This document shows positions 14,545-22,001 of a stretch of 44,634 bases of DNA, one piece after another (the first letter of the stretch is position 1; each line of letters starts with the position of its first letter). The notes under the pieces were generated by a model. The model made no database searches. It saw only the letters and a program-made list of their open reading frames with translations, and was not told the origin of the DNA. The DNA comes from an uncultured Bacteroidales bacterium (GTDB taxonomy: Bacteria > Bacteroidota > Bacteroidia > Bacteroidales > Paludibacteraceae): assembly GCA_900316005.1 (NCBI GenBank), contig ONBH01000017.1, positions 1 to 44,634 on the forward strand. The letters are read 5' to 3'. The translations under genes were made by a program, and so were the position numbers.

Positions 14545-15704
14545 GCGAAGAGTTGTACGTCGTTTTCGGTTATTTGGTCGCCGGATAGGATGATAAGTCG
14601 CTCCACCACGTTCCTAAGTTCTCGGATATTCCCCGGCCAGCTCCGTTGCTGCAGGGCGCGTATGGCTGCCGCGTCAAAGGCCTTGGTCTTCCAGCCCTGT
14701 TCGGCGCAGATGAGTTCGGCAAAATACTCCACCAGCAGCGGGATATCCTCGCGTCGGTCTTCTAACTTAGGCACGTGGATGGGTATGACGTTCAGGCGGT
14801 GGTAGAGGTCTTCGCGGAAGGTACCGCGTTCAATCTCGTGCTTCAGGTCTTTGTTCGTAGCGGCAATAACGCGTACGTTTACCTTCACACTCTTGTCGCT
14901 GCCTACGCGTGTTATCTCGCTTTCCTGTAAGGCGCGCAGCACCTTGGTCTGGGCGTCCAGTGACATATCGCCTATCTCGTCCAGAAAGAGCGTACCGCCG
15001 TCGGCCTGCTCAAACTTACCTGCACGGTCTTTCACGGCACCGGTGAACGAGCCTTTCATATGGCCGAACAGCTCGCTCTCTATGAGTTCCGACGGTATGG
15101 CAGCGCAGTTGACCTCCACAAGGGGTGCCTGCGCACGGTTGCTCTGCGCATGTAGCAGACGTGCCACGACCTCCTTACCCGTGCCATTCTCACCGGTGAT
15201 GAGCACACGCGCCTCGGTGGGCGCTACCTTGTCTATTATTTCGCGCACGCGTAGGATAGCCGGCGACTCGCCTATCATCCGGTGCTGTTTCTCCACTTTC
15301 TTTCTCAGGTTCTTGATCTCCTCAGTCTTCTCGCCTATGGTCTTGCTCAGGTCTTTGTGCGCCAGAGCGTTGCGGGTGGTGACGAGCAGACGGTTTAGAT
15401 CCAGCGGTTTCTCGATGAAGTCAAAAGCACCTTTTTTTATCGCCTCTACCGCCGTCTCTATGGTGCCGTGTCCGCTTATCATGACAATAGGGCAGAGTCC
15501 GTTGAGTTTATCCAGTACCTCCAGCCCATCCATCTCGGGCATCTTAATATCGCTGTAGATCAGGTCGAAGGATTCTTTCTCGGCCATCTCTACACCTTGT
15601 TTCCCGTTTTCGGCTACGCTCACGCTGTAACCCTCCAATTCTAAGATGTCTTTTAGGGTGTTGCGTATCGCCCGTTCGTCGTCAATAATCAGTATTTTAG
15701 CCAT
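14541..15704 (-). CDS. NtrC-like sigma-54 response regulator without a DNA-binding domain
   Basis: 387 residues. The receiver domain (1 to about 118) has the acidic pair D8-D9, phosphoacceptor D52 and K99. The AAA+ domain (about 143-375) has Walker A GENGTGKE (171-178), the sigma-54-contact loop as GSFTGA (218-223, in place of GAFTGA), Walker B GTLFLDEIG and the LYHRLNVIPI arginine region. The protein stops after LIILSGDQITENDVQLF, where relatives continue into a Fis-type helix-turn-helix of about 50 residues, so it lacks a DNA-binding domain. It may act from solution on sigma-54, or bind DNA through a partner. No histidine kinase is nearby. First gene of the recF unit, driven by the promoter at 15724-15755. 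Confidence 0.92.
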   Translation of the reverse strand: MAKILIIDDERAIRNTLKDILELEGYSVSVAENGKQGVEMAEKESFDLIYSDIKMPEMDGLEVLDKLNGLCPIVMISGHGTIETAVEAIKKGAFDFIEKPLDLNRLLVTTRNALAHKDLSKTIGEKTEEIKNLRKKVEKQHRMIGESPAILRVREIIDKVAPTEARVLITGENGTGKEVVARLLHAQSNRAQAPLVEVNCAAIPSELIESELFGHMKGSFTGAVKDRAGKFEQADGGTLFLDEIGDMSLDAQTKVLRALQESEITRVGSDKSVKVNVRVIAATNKDLKHEIERGTFREDLYHRLNVIPIHVPKLEDRREDIPLLVEYFAELICAEQGWKTKAFDAAAIRALQQRSWPGNIRELRNVVERLIILSGDQITENDVQLFA

Positions 15705-15723
15705 ATTTTTACAATTTAGCCTG

Positions 15724-15755
15724 CAAAGTTACGCTTTTTTTGCGGAATATGCAAG
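15724..15755 (-). promoter_or_regulatory. Promoter of the response regulator-recF unit
   Basis: Minus strand: CTTG at 15755-15752 (TTG core extended to TTGCATAT), 20 nt, TAACTTTG at 15731-15724. Predicted start about 15720, just 16 bases before the ATG. Divergent from the ssb promoter; the two -33 boxes lie in an 11-bp inverted repeat (15747-15757 with 15770-15780). Confidence 0.75.
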
Positions 15756-15772
15756 AAAAATAGAAAAAATTC

Positions 15773-15803
15773 TTGCATATTTCAGATATTTGTAGTACCT
15801 TTG
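15773..15803 (+). promoter_or_regulatory. Promoter of ssb
   Basis: TTG at 15773-15775 (extended TTGCATAT), 20 nt, TACCTTTG at 15796-15803. The predicted start is about 15807, giving an A-rich leader of some 53 nt with no Shine-Dalgarno sequence. Confidence 0.8.
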
Positions 15804-15859
15804 CAGCCCAAAACGAAAAACAAAACGTATTTTAGTACAAAACAAACTAACCAACAAAC

Positions 15860-16303
15860 ATGTCATCAGTAAACAAAGTAATCTTAATCGGCAACGTGGG
15901 TTCTAACCCCGAAGTACGTTATTTAGACCGCGGCGTGGCTATCGCCAACTTCAATCTGGCTACCACCGAGCGCGGATACGTGATGCAGAATGGCACACAA
16001 GTACCTGACAAGACCGACTGGCACGCCATCGTTCTGTGGCGTAATTTAGCCGAATGGGCAGAGCGCTTTGTGCGCAAGGGTATGAAATTATATGTGGAGG
16101 GTAAGCTGCAGACCCGCACTTGGGAACGCGATGGACAAATCCGCCGCAAGACGGAGGTCATCGCCGAGAATGTACAAATCCTGTACCGCCCCGAGGAGTA
16201 CCGCAACTTAGGTCACGAACAGCGTCAGACTACGCCCGAGGACGACGAGACGCCGAAGAACGATCCGTTGCTGGACGAGGTTGACGAGGAACCGATTTTT
16301 TAG
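15860..16303 (+). CDS. ssb: Single-stranded DNA-binding protein
   Basis: Binds and protects single-stranded DNA in replication and repair. 147 residues. An OB fold (1 to about 107) begins with SSVNKVILIGNVGSNPEVRYL, followed by ATTERGY, DWHAIVLWRNLAEWAERFVRKGMKLYVEGKL and RTWERDGQIRRKTEVIAENVQIL. A flexible acidic tail follows and ends in DEVDEEPIF, close to the standard DDDIPF tip that recruits partner proteins. The last 74 bases overlap, on the other strand, the 3' end of the RlmL-like gene, and its terminator lies inside that gene. Confidence 0.97.
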   Translation: MSSVNKVILIGNVGSNPEVRYLDRGVAIANFNLATTERGYVMQNGTQVPDKTDWHAIVLWRNLAEWAERFVRKGMKLYVEGKLQTRTWERDGQIRRKTEVIAENVQILYRPEEYRNLGHEQRQTTPEDDETPKNDPLLDEVDEEPIF

Positions 16304-17600
16304 GCTTTTCCCCGAACCCTTTTGCCGAGCTCTTCGGAGCCCCGGCTCTGAACGAACCGTCTGACTTACGAGTCGGGCGGTTTTTCTTCTCCATCGGCTT
16401 GGCTGAGGCTTTATCCTTCGGGTGCGCAGCCACGAATTGCTTACGCTCGCCCTGGAATAGCTCGTATTTATTGAACAGACAGTCCAACTCGCCGTTCATC
16501 AAGTGTATCTTCTCGCTCGGTTTCAGCCCCAAGCATTTCATCGCTTCTTCGTTCGACGAGATAATCCAGGCCGTTGCACCGGTGAACTGGTGCTTCAAGG
16601 CTGACCCGATGGCCTGATACAGACGCAATACGTCCTTGTCCTGACTGAGGCGTTCGCCGTAGGGCGGATTCATCATTACCAACGCCTTGGGCGCGGGTTT
16701 GTCTGCAGGCAATGGCAGATCATGCAACTCTTCAATACGCACCTGACGCACCTCTATATAACGGCTCTGACCGGCTGACTTGATGTTCTTCAGCGCAGCC
16801 TGCACGGCATAGAAACCGGCATCCGAACCGTATATCTTGTGCTCAAAGACCCGCTCGCGCGAGTCGTCGTTATACACTTCCTCCCATAACTCGGCGTTGA
16901 AGTTATTCCATTTCTCAAAGGCAAACGACTTGCGGAAAATACCCGGAGCAATGTTTTGGGCTATGAGTGCCGCCTCGATGAGTAGCGTACCCGAACCGCA
17001 CATGGGGTCGTAAAAGTCCGTCTCGCCCTTCCAACCTGCCATCAGTAGCATGCCGGCAGCGAGGGCTTCGTTGATAGGGGCTTCGGTGTTCGCAACACGG
17101 TAGCCTCGCTTGTGCAGGCTCTCGCCGCTGCTGTCTAACGATAGGGTGACCTGTTTGCCCGCGATATGTACATTCAGCATTAGGTCCGGGTCTGTGACAC
17201 GCACGTTGGGGCGTTTCTGCTCGCGCTCCATCCACCAGTCGGCTATCGCATCTTTGACGCGGTACGTCACGTATTTTGAGTGACGGAACTCCTCGCTATA
17301 GACCGTTGCATCGATAGCAAAACCCGTCTGTAGGTTCATGTAGTCCGCCCAATTGATTTTCTTGACTTCCTCATAGACCCCGTCGGCATCATCGGCCTTA
17401 AAACTCAGTATCGGTACCAATACGCGCGAAGCCGTGCGTAGGTACAAGTTTGCACGATACAGCAACGCTAAGTCGCCCGTGAACGATACCGCGCGGCGTT
17501 CCAATTGGATATTATTGGCACCCAATTGTACCAACTCTGTTGCCAGCACATCTTCCAGACCCTTAAAGGTCTTCGCTACCATCTGAAATTCTGTTGCCAT
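16230..17600 (-). CDS. RlmL-like THUMP-domain rRNA methyltransferase with a repeat-derived basic tail
   Basis: Probably N2-methylates a guanine of 23S rRNA (RlmL/UPF0020 class). 456 residues. An N-terminal ferredoxin-like and THUMP region (1 to about 160) is followed by a SAM-binding Rossmann domain with DPMCGSGTLLIEAAL, and the N2-guanine catalytic motif NPPYGERL, then a C-terminal strand. After about residue 390 comes a Lys/Arg/Ser/Pro-rich tail ending RPATDRSSASRRPRA. Part of the tail (RAGAPKSSAKGFGEKP) is encoded by a sequence similar to the second hairpin of the structured element at 624-728. The tail is antisense to the end of ssb. Lies 109 bases from the mscS stop, across an A/T heptad array, so the two are probably one transcript. 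Confidence 0.92.
   Translation of the reverse strand: MATEFQMVAKTFKGLEDVLATELVQLGANNIQLERRAVSFTGDLALLYRANLYLRTASRVLVPILSFKADDADGVYEEVKKINWADYMNLQTGFAIDATVYSEEFRHSKYVTYRVKDAIADWWMEREQKRPNVRVTDPDLMLNVHIAGKQVTLSLDSSGESLHKRGYRVANTEAPINEALAAGMLLMAGWKGETDFYDPMCGSGTLLIEAALIAQNIAPGIFRKSFAFEKWNNFNAELWEEVYNDDSRERVFEHKIYGSDAGFYAVQAALKNIKSAGQSRYIEVRQVRIEELHDLPLPADKPAPKALVMMNPPYGERLSQDKDVLRLYQAIGSALKHQFTGATAWIISSNEEAMKCLGLKPSEKIHLMNGELDCLFNKYELFQGERKQFVAAHPKDKASAKPMEKKNRPTRKSDGSFRAGAPKSSAKGFGEKPKKSVPRQPRPATDRSSASRRPRA
16313..16348 (+). repeat. Partial copy of the structured element, inside the RlmL-like coding region
   Basis: 29 of 36 bases match 694-729 (from CCCC to GCCCCGG). A shifted stem CCGAA/TTCGG replaces CCCCAAAA/TTTTGGGG. 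Only the second hairpin is present. In the minus strand it is read in frame as part of the RlmL-like tail. Confidence 0.55.
16355..16385 (+). terminator. Terminator of ssb, inside the opposing gene
   Basis: 12-bp stem (AACCGTCTGACT with AGTCGGGCGGTT, two T-G pairs), TACG loop, then TTTTT. It begins 52 bases after the ssb stop, in the 3' coding part of the RlmL-like gene. Confidence 0.75.
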
Positions 17601-17625
17601 AATATATCTTTCGTCATAACGTAGT

Positions 17626-17700
17626 AATCTTAAATCTTAAATTTTAAATTTTAAATTTTAAATCTTTTTTAAATCTTAAATTTTAAATTTTAAATGCTTA
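17626..17700. repeat. A/T heptanucleotide array (AATTTTA) between mscS and the RlmL-like gene
   Basis: About nine units of AATTTTA or AATCTTA, mostly at a 7-nt period with two longer units. On the minus strand each unit reads TAAAATT and carries TAA. The final palindrome (17710-17728) contains the end of mscS. Confidence 0.75.
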
Positions 17701-17709
17701 AATCGATGC

Positions 17710-18702
17710 TTAAATCTCCGATTTAAGCATCGTAACGTCCACATGCGGATACGCAAACTGGAATCCTGCCTCGGGCAGTTCGCTGTAGAACCGCTGCTGC
17801 ATGGCGAAATAGAGGTCCCAATAATCCGTTGCCCTCACCCACACGCGCACCACAAACGTGATATCATTGGCATTCAGCGTACTAAGGGCTACAAACGGCG
17901 CCGGTATGGCTTCCATCCGATAGCCGGTGGTTGACAGTTGGAAGGATGATATCTTTAACTCTTCGTAGAGTGCATCCATATCGGTGTCGGCCTGCAGCAC
18001 CCGCGGGTCTTCGTTCAGCATGCTTAGAATAGTCTCGCGGCATTGGGCTGCATCCGAACCATAGGCAACGCTTACCTGCCACTCTACGCGGCGGAGCGGA
18101 CGGGCAGAGTAGTTGTCTATTGTACCGTTGCTCAGCGCACCATTCGGCAGAATCACTACGCGATTATCGACCGTCAGCAGTTTGGTGGCGGTAATGTTTA
18201 CCTCCACGACCTTGCCGCTGAAACCCTGGGCGGCGATGAAGTCACCCGCCTTGAAGGGCTTGAAGGTCAGCAGCATAATGCCGCCGGCAAAGTTCTGCAC
18301 CGTGCCCGAGAGTGCCATACCTATTGCCATACCACCCGCAGCCAGCAGAGCTGCCAACGAGGTCGTATCTACACCTAACGTGCTGATAATCACGATGATG
18401 AGCAACACCGTTAGGGCAATCGATACAAACGAGGTCACAAATGACGCTAACGTCCGCTCCGTATTCCGGCGTTCAAAGATGCTCCGCAGCACTTTCTTTA
18501 GCCGCCCGATGAGCCAAGCTCCTACGATATAAATCACAATCGCCGCCAGCACTTTCAAACCGAACTGGGTGGCTTCCTGCATCACCCCGTTCCAGAAGGC
18601 CTCTGGGTCGGTTTGCATCTGCGTAATCATGTTCTTTGCCGCCTCATGAACCGAATCTGGCGGAATAATTGGTACGGTTGGAGTGGTCTGCAATAAGGTC
18701 AT
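17710..18702 (-). CDS. Mechanosensitive ion channel, MscS family
   Basis: Opens under membrane tension to release solutes on osmotic downshock. 330 residues. Three membrane spans: about 40-60, 75-100 and the pore-lining third helix with AALLAAGGMAIGMALSGTVQNFAGGIMLLTFKPF. The cytoplasmic beta domain has GDFIAAQGFSGKVVEVNITATKLLTVDNRVVILPNGALSNGTI, and the C-terminal alpha/beta part contains VWVRATDYWDLYFAMQQRFYSELPEAGFQFAYPHVDV. An ATG ten codons upstream (18732) lies on the -7 box of the promoter at 18730-18761 and cannot be in the transcript, so 18702 is the start. The last residues (LKSEI) overlap an A/T-rich palindrome at the array edge. Confidence 0.95.
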   Translation of the reverse strand: MTLLQTTPTVPIIPPDSVHEAAKNMITQMQTDPEAFWNGVMQEATQFGLKVLAAIVIYIVGAWLIGRLKKVLRSIFERRNTERTLASFVTSFVSIALTVLLIIVIISTLGVDTTSLAALLAAGGMAIGMALSGTVQNFAGGIMLLTFKPFKAGDFIAAQGFSGKVVEVNITATKLLTVDNRVVILPNGALSNGTIDNYSARPLRRVEWQVSVAYGSDAAQCRETILSMLNEDPRVLQADTDMDALYEELKISSFQLSTTGYRMEAIPAPFVALSTLNANDITFVVRVWVRATDYWDLYFAMQQRFYSELPEAGFQFAYPHVDVTMLKSEI

Positions 18703-18729
18703 TTTTCGTCGCTGTTTACAAATTTTCGG

Positions 18730-18761
18730 CAAAGGTACTACTTTTTTCTGATATATGCAAA
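18730..18761 (-). promoter_or_regulatory. Promoter of mscS and probably the RlmL-like gene
   Basis: Minus strand: TTTG (18761-18758, extended TTTGCATAT), 20 nt, TACCTTTG (18737-18730). It decides the mscS start (18702). Confidence 0.8.
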
Positions 18762-18883
18762 TTTATCTGTCATAAAAAAATCGATTTTACGTAAAACGAA
18801 TACGAGCAGCTCTTCCGATAATGCTTATTCTGATACTTTTTTCTACAAATTTAAATAAAATAACATACTTTATTAGTATTTAC

Positions 18884-18914
18884 TTGTGTATATGATTTTT
18901 TTTCCGTACCTTTG
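18884..18914 (+). promoter_or_regulatory. Promoter of the first AraC regulator
   Basis: TTG at 18884-18886, 20 nt, TACCTTTG at 18907-18914. Predicted start about 18918. The stretch 18762-18883 between this and the mscS promoter is A/T-rich and shows nothing else I can name. Confidence 0.78.
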
Positions 18915-18952
18915 TGCGCGATTTGATATTTTTAACAACACAATTGTGGGCT

Positions 18953-19801
18953 ATGAATGACCATGAATGCCTCTATATAGTAGAGAACCGAGATGCGGAC
19001 TTTTCCTTTCCGGTGCATATGCACGAAGCATGGGAATTGACTTTTATACAGGGTGGTAAGGGATTGACTCGCATTATAGGCGATAGTGTGGAGACTATCG
19101 ATGACCTTGAGGTAGTTCTGCTGACGCAGTACGATATGCGTCATGCCTGGCGGGCGGATAAGATGCAGCCGCATAATGTTCGCGAAGTCAAAATGCAGTT
19201 CTACGATGACCTTATCTCACCACAGTCGTTGGGCAAACGACATCTCCGAGAAATAGATCTTCTCTTCGAGCGGGCCAAACGCGGACTCACTTTCTCCGAT
19301 GAAACCAAAAAACGCGTTGCCGAGAAGATTGACTTGATGCTCGCTACCGAAGACAACTTTGAGCAGTTGCTGCGATTTATGAATATCCTCCATATTCTCT
19401 CCTTGGATACCGAAGCACGCGTCTTGTGCAGCGAGAGTTTTGCCGAGGTTAAAAATAAGCTCGAAACATCGAAACTCCATATCCTGATAGAATACCTCCG
19501 TCAGCACTACCAAGAGGTAGTACGCCTTGGCGAACTGGCGAAGATGGTCGGTATGACCGAGGTCAGCTTGTCGCGGTATTTCAGGCGTAATGCCGGCGTG
19601 ACGATTTCCGATTACCTCATCGGCTTGAGGGTTGGTCACGCCTCGCGTCTTTTGGTGGATACCGACCTCACGGTCAATGAGATAGCGTATGCTTGCGGGT
19701 TCAATAATATCAGCAATTTCAACCGCCTCTTCCGTAAGAACCGCGGTTGCACACCCCAGCAGCTCCGCAATATGTACACCAAGAGCCGCGTCCTCATCTA
19801 A
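18953..19801 (+). CDS. AraC-family transcriptional regulator with an N-terminal cupin-like domain
   Basis: 282 residues. The N-terminal half is a cupin-like sensor (FSFPVHMHEAWELTFIQGGKGLTRIIGD and VVLLTQYDMRHAW). The C-terminal about 100 residues carry two helix-turn-helix motifs: LGELAKMVGMTEVSLSRYFRRNAG and LTVNEIAYACGFNNISNFNRLFRKNRGCTPQQLR. This is the layout of AraC regulators that sense a sugar or other small ligand; the ligand is unknown. An in-frame start upstream (18914) sits in the -7 box, so the ATG at 18953 (MNDHECLYIVENRD) is used. No sugar-use genes are nearby. The gene stands alone: a repeat-rich gap with a hairpin follows it. Confidence 0.9.
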   Translation: MNDHECLYIVENRDADFSFPVHMHEAWELTFIQGGKGLTRIIGDSVETIDDLEVVLLTQYDMRHAWRADKMQPHNVREVKMQFYDDLISPQSLGKRHLREIDLLFERAKRGLTFSDETKKRVAEKIDLMLATEDNFEQLLRFMNILHILSLDTEARVLCSESFAEVKNKLETSKLHILIEYLRQHYQEVVRLGELAKMVGMTEVSLSRYFRRNAGVTISDYLIGLRVGHASRLLVDTDLTVNEIAYACGFNNISNFNRLFRKNRGCTPQQLRNMYTKSRVLI

Positions 19802-19838
19802 CCTCCCCTAACCCCCGCCAACACCAACAGCCACCTGT

Positions 19839-19864
19839 AGAGACGGCATTCCCTTGCCGTCTCT
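19839..19864. repeat. Palindromic repeat, copy 1 (AGAGACGGCA/TGCCGTCTCT)
   Basis: A 10-bp perfect stem with a 6-nt loop, 37 bases after the AraC gene. A second copy is at 44413-44437, with the same stem, the same flank ACCTGT and a 5-nt loop. It may end transcription of the AraC gene although no long T run follows. Confidence 0.8.
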
Positions 19865-19905
19865 CTGTTCTCTGTTCTCGTCTCTCGGTTCTCGGTTCTC
19901 GAACC
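19862..19905. repeat. Heptanucleotide array (TTCTCGG type)
   Basis: Six units near TTCTCTG/TTCTCGG with a 7-nt period, directly joined to the palindromic repeat. The same heptad occurs next to the other palindromic copy at 44.2-44.4 kb. Confidence 0.75.
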
Positions 19906-19937
19906 GCCAACAACCTGCGCCCTTTTAGCCGTCAAAC

Positions 19938-19981
19938 ACGGCAACGAGACGGCAACGAGACGGCAACGAGACGGCAACGAC
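19938..19981. repeat. Four tandem 11-bp units (ACGGCAACGAG)
   Basis: Four units in direct order, three identical and the last differing at one base. Between 19802 and 20044 the DNA is almost wholly repeat and I see no gene in it. Confidence 0.85.
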
Positions 19982-20044
19982 ACGGAGTCGAACCGTCTCG
20001 TTTCCATATTTTATGCCGTATTTAATCATTATTCATTAAAAAAG

Positions 20045-20076
20045 TTTGCATATATCAAAAAAAAGTACTAAATTTG
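20045..20076 (+). promoter_or_regulatory. Promoter of the GNAT and membrane AraC genes
   Basis: TTTG at 20045-20048 (extended TTTGCATAT), 20 nt, TAAATTTG at 20069-20076. The predicted start is about 20080, giving a 120-nt leader with a short open frame (20112-20174). Confidence 0.75.
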
Positions 20077-20111
20077 CAGCCGCTTACGGGTAAATAGTAC
20101 TGGTGAGCAAT

Positions 20112-20174
20112 ATGCACGATTTAGTAAAAATCATTCGTCATGTGCATAAAAACAAAGGGCTTCTATGCGCGTGA
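20112..20174 (+). CDS. Possible 20-residue leader peptide
   Basis: An ATG-to-TGA frame reading MHDLVKIIRHVHKNKGLLCA, wholly inside the predicted leader of the GNAT gene and ending 29 bases before its ATG. It has three His and four Lys in 20 residues, but no hairpin pair typical of attenuation is evident. Could be chance. Confidence 0.2.
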   Translation: MHDLVKIIRHVHKNKGLLCA

Positions 20175-20203
20175 ACAGAACAAAAATAGGAATAATATAG
20201 ACC

Positions 20204-20683
20204 ATGAACTGTATTCGAAAAGCCGAACCGGCGGATATACCGCGTATCATGAATCTGCTGCTGCAGGTCGGCGGTATTCATCATCTGCTGCGGCCGGATA
20301 TCTTCCGCCCGCACACCACCAAATACGATGAGTCGGAATTGGCAGCTATGATGACGCATGATGATCAGCCAATCTTTGTCTACGACAACGGTAGGGTAGA
20401 GGGGTATCTGTTCTGCCGCATCGAAGCGGTGCATGACGACCGCCTCCTGCACGATCGCAAGACGCTCTATATCGATGACCTCTGCGTGGATGAAGCCGCA
20501 CGCGGCCAACATATCGCAACCGAGTTGTTGGAGCACGTGCGCACCTTTGCTCGGTCGATTGGCTGCCAGGCTATTACCCTGAACGTGTGGGAAGGCAACG
20601 AAGCTGCCATGCGTTTTTATCAAGCAAAAGGCATGCATGTGCTCAAAACGTGCATGGAATTGAATATCGAGCCGCAAGGCTAA
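20204..20683 (+). CDS. GNAT-family N-acetyltransferase
   Basis: 159 residues. Motif A for acetyl-CoA is seen as LYIDDLCVDEAARGQHIATELLEHV, with the shared Arg-Gly-Gln-His loop, and motif B as AITLNVWEGNEAAMRFYQAKGMHV. The N-terminal IRKAEPADIPRIMNLLLQV is the usual first strand and helix. The closest layout is that of bacterial GNATs acting on small amines or protein N-termini; the substrate is unknown. It shares a promoter with the membrane AraC gene, which starts six bases after its stop. Confidence 0.88.
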   Translation: MNCIRKAEPADIPRIMNLLLQVGGIHHLLRPDIFRPHTTKYDESELAAMMTHDDQPIFVYDNGRVEGYLFCRIEAVHDDRLLHDRKTLYIDDLCVDEAARGQHIATELLEHVRTFARSIGCQAITLNVWEGNEAAMRFYQAKGMHVLKTCMELNIEPQG

Positions 20684-20689
20684 AACAAA

Positions 20690-21952
20690 ATGGATAAACA
20701 TCGCAATACGCAATATAGAGAAAGAAAAATTAGTTCGGAAGTAAGTATTAGAGAGTTATGGAATACCTATCGGGCAGAAGTCGGATTCTTCGCTTGCCTA
20801 TCGATAGCCGTCGTGATAAGCCACCGATTATCGTGGCTAATACCGGTAGATTTTTTTGACGAGGTTCTAACCCCGATTCAGAACTCGTTCACCATAACAG
20901 TCTGCTTGTTTGGCGCGTGTCTGCTATTTCTGCATTCGGATGGCTATCGTACGCGTCGCGTGTGGGCATGGACGCTGACAGCATGGGGTGTGTTAGACAT
21001 GCTGTTTCTGCTGCAGACCTGTGTGATGGGCATACCTGTATTGACGATTGGCAACGAGGCGCTCAATGCTTACGAATTGTTGGCGGGTAACTTCTTAGGC
21101 TGGCTGATGCTCTTTTACCCTACCGAAGCGCTTCGCCCCGGCTGGCTGACGCTGCGGCGGGCGGTTTTGCAACTCTTGCCGGTGGTGCTGTTAGTCGCGC
21201 TGGATTGTGTCCTGCCCGTCAATCTCGCCCCGCTGATAGCTTGCTATCCTGCGGTATTGGCGCTACTGCTGGCTTCACATATTCGCGCCTATCGTATCTG
21301 GTGCGAGGAGAACTATTCCTCCATGGACCATATTGACGTGCAATGGATCGTCCGGTATATGATTATGCTGCTGGTCGTGGGCGTATCATTCCTGTATCTG
21401 TGTTTCACTCATAACCCCGCGCGAGCTTTTACACAGCAATGGTTGCTCTTCTTCCTTTTTGCCTATAGTACGGAGCAGATTTTGTTCCGCAAGAATCCCT
21501 GGGCAGAGGAAAACACCAACGACCAACAGCCGATGCCAACGGTCAACAGCCAACCGCCAACCGCCAATGCCAACGACCAACAGCCAATGCCAACCGCCAA
21601 CGCCAACGCCGACCTCGACGCCTACGCCGAGGCCTTGAAACAATGGATGGAGAATGCTAAGCCGTATCTCAATCCCGACTTCAAGTTGGCGGACCTCAGA
21701 GAGGTACTACCCATGAACCGTAGCTATCTCTCGCAGTTTATCAACGACACCTATGGCTGCACCTTCTACCAGTTTGTCAACAACTACCGCATCGCCGAAG
21801 CCCAACGACTGATGAGCGAAAACCCCGAACTGAAAATGACGGAAATTGCCTCCTCTTCGGGCTTCGCTTCGCGTAGTTCTTTTACGCAGACTTTCACCCG
21901 CGAGGTTGGAGTAAGCCCACGGGAATGGAGCAAAAAATGTTATAATACGTAA
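20690..21952 (+). CDS. Membrane-anchored AraC-type regulator with a repeat-derived linker
   Basis: 420 residues. Residues about 25 to 270 contain six or seven hydrophobic spans (for example ACLSIAVVISHRLSWLIP, VVLLVALDCVLP, MIMLLVVGVSFLYLCF). The C-terminal about 95 residues are an AraC DNA-binding domain: LADLREVLPMNRSYLSQFINDTYG, then LKMTEIASSSGFASRSSFTQTFTREVGVSPREW. Between them lies a linker of about 38 residues rich in Asn/Ala/Pro/Gln (PTVNSQPPTANAND...) encoded by a 6-7 nt repeat (21511-21617). Membrane-integral AraC regulators of this kind occur in Bacteroidetes and probably respond to an envelope signal. The next gene is the lipoprotein and giant-protein unit, which makes that unit a possible target; this is inference from position. 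Confidence 0.85.
   Translation: MDKHRNTQYRERKISSEVSIRELWNTYRAEVGFFACLSIAVVISHRLSWLIPVDFFDEVLTPIQNSFTITVCLFGACLLFLHSDGYRTRRVWAWTLTAWGVLDMLFLLQTCVMGIPVLTIGNEALNAYELLAGNFLGWLMLFYPTEALRPGWLTLRRAVLQLLPVVLLVALDCVLPVNLAPLIACYPAVLALLLASHIRAYRIWCEENYSSMDHIDVQWIVRYMIMLLVVGVSFLYLCFTHNPARAFTQQWLLFFLFAYSTEQILFRKNPWAEENTNDQQPMPTVNSQPPTANANDQQPMPTANANADLDAYAEALKQWMENAKPYLNPDFKLADLREVLPMNRSYLSQFINDTYGCTFYQFVNNYRIAEAQRLMSENPELKMTEIASSSGFASRSSFTQTFTREVGVSPREWSKKCYNT
21511..21617. repeat. Coding repeat (CCAACAG/CCAACGC/CCAATGC) in the membrane AraC gene
   Basis: Units of 6-7 bases built on CCAAC or CCAATG, without a stop codon in the coding frame. Together they encode a spacer of about 36 residues between the membrane part and the DNA-binding part. 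The same CCAACG theme is seen near the ends of both giant genes. Confidence 0.8.
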
Positions 21953-22001
21953 AAAAAACACTATTTTTTGTTAGTTTGCGTCAAAAATTGCGCGTGCACT
22001 C

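Noticed and set aside
18703..18732. MscS start at 18732
   Set aside because: This ATG lies on the -7 box of the mscS promoter, so it cannot be in the transcript.
19802..20044. An insertion sequence in the repeat-rich gap
   Set aside because: There is no transposase frame, no terminal inverted repeat pair and no target duplication. Only short tandem and palindromic repeats.
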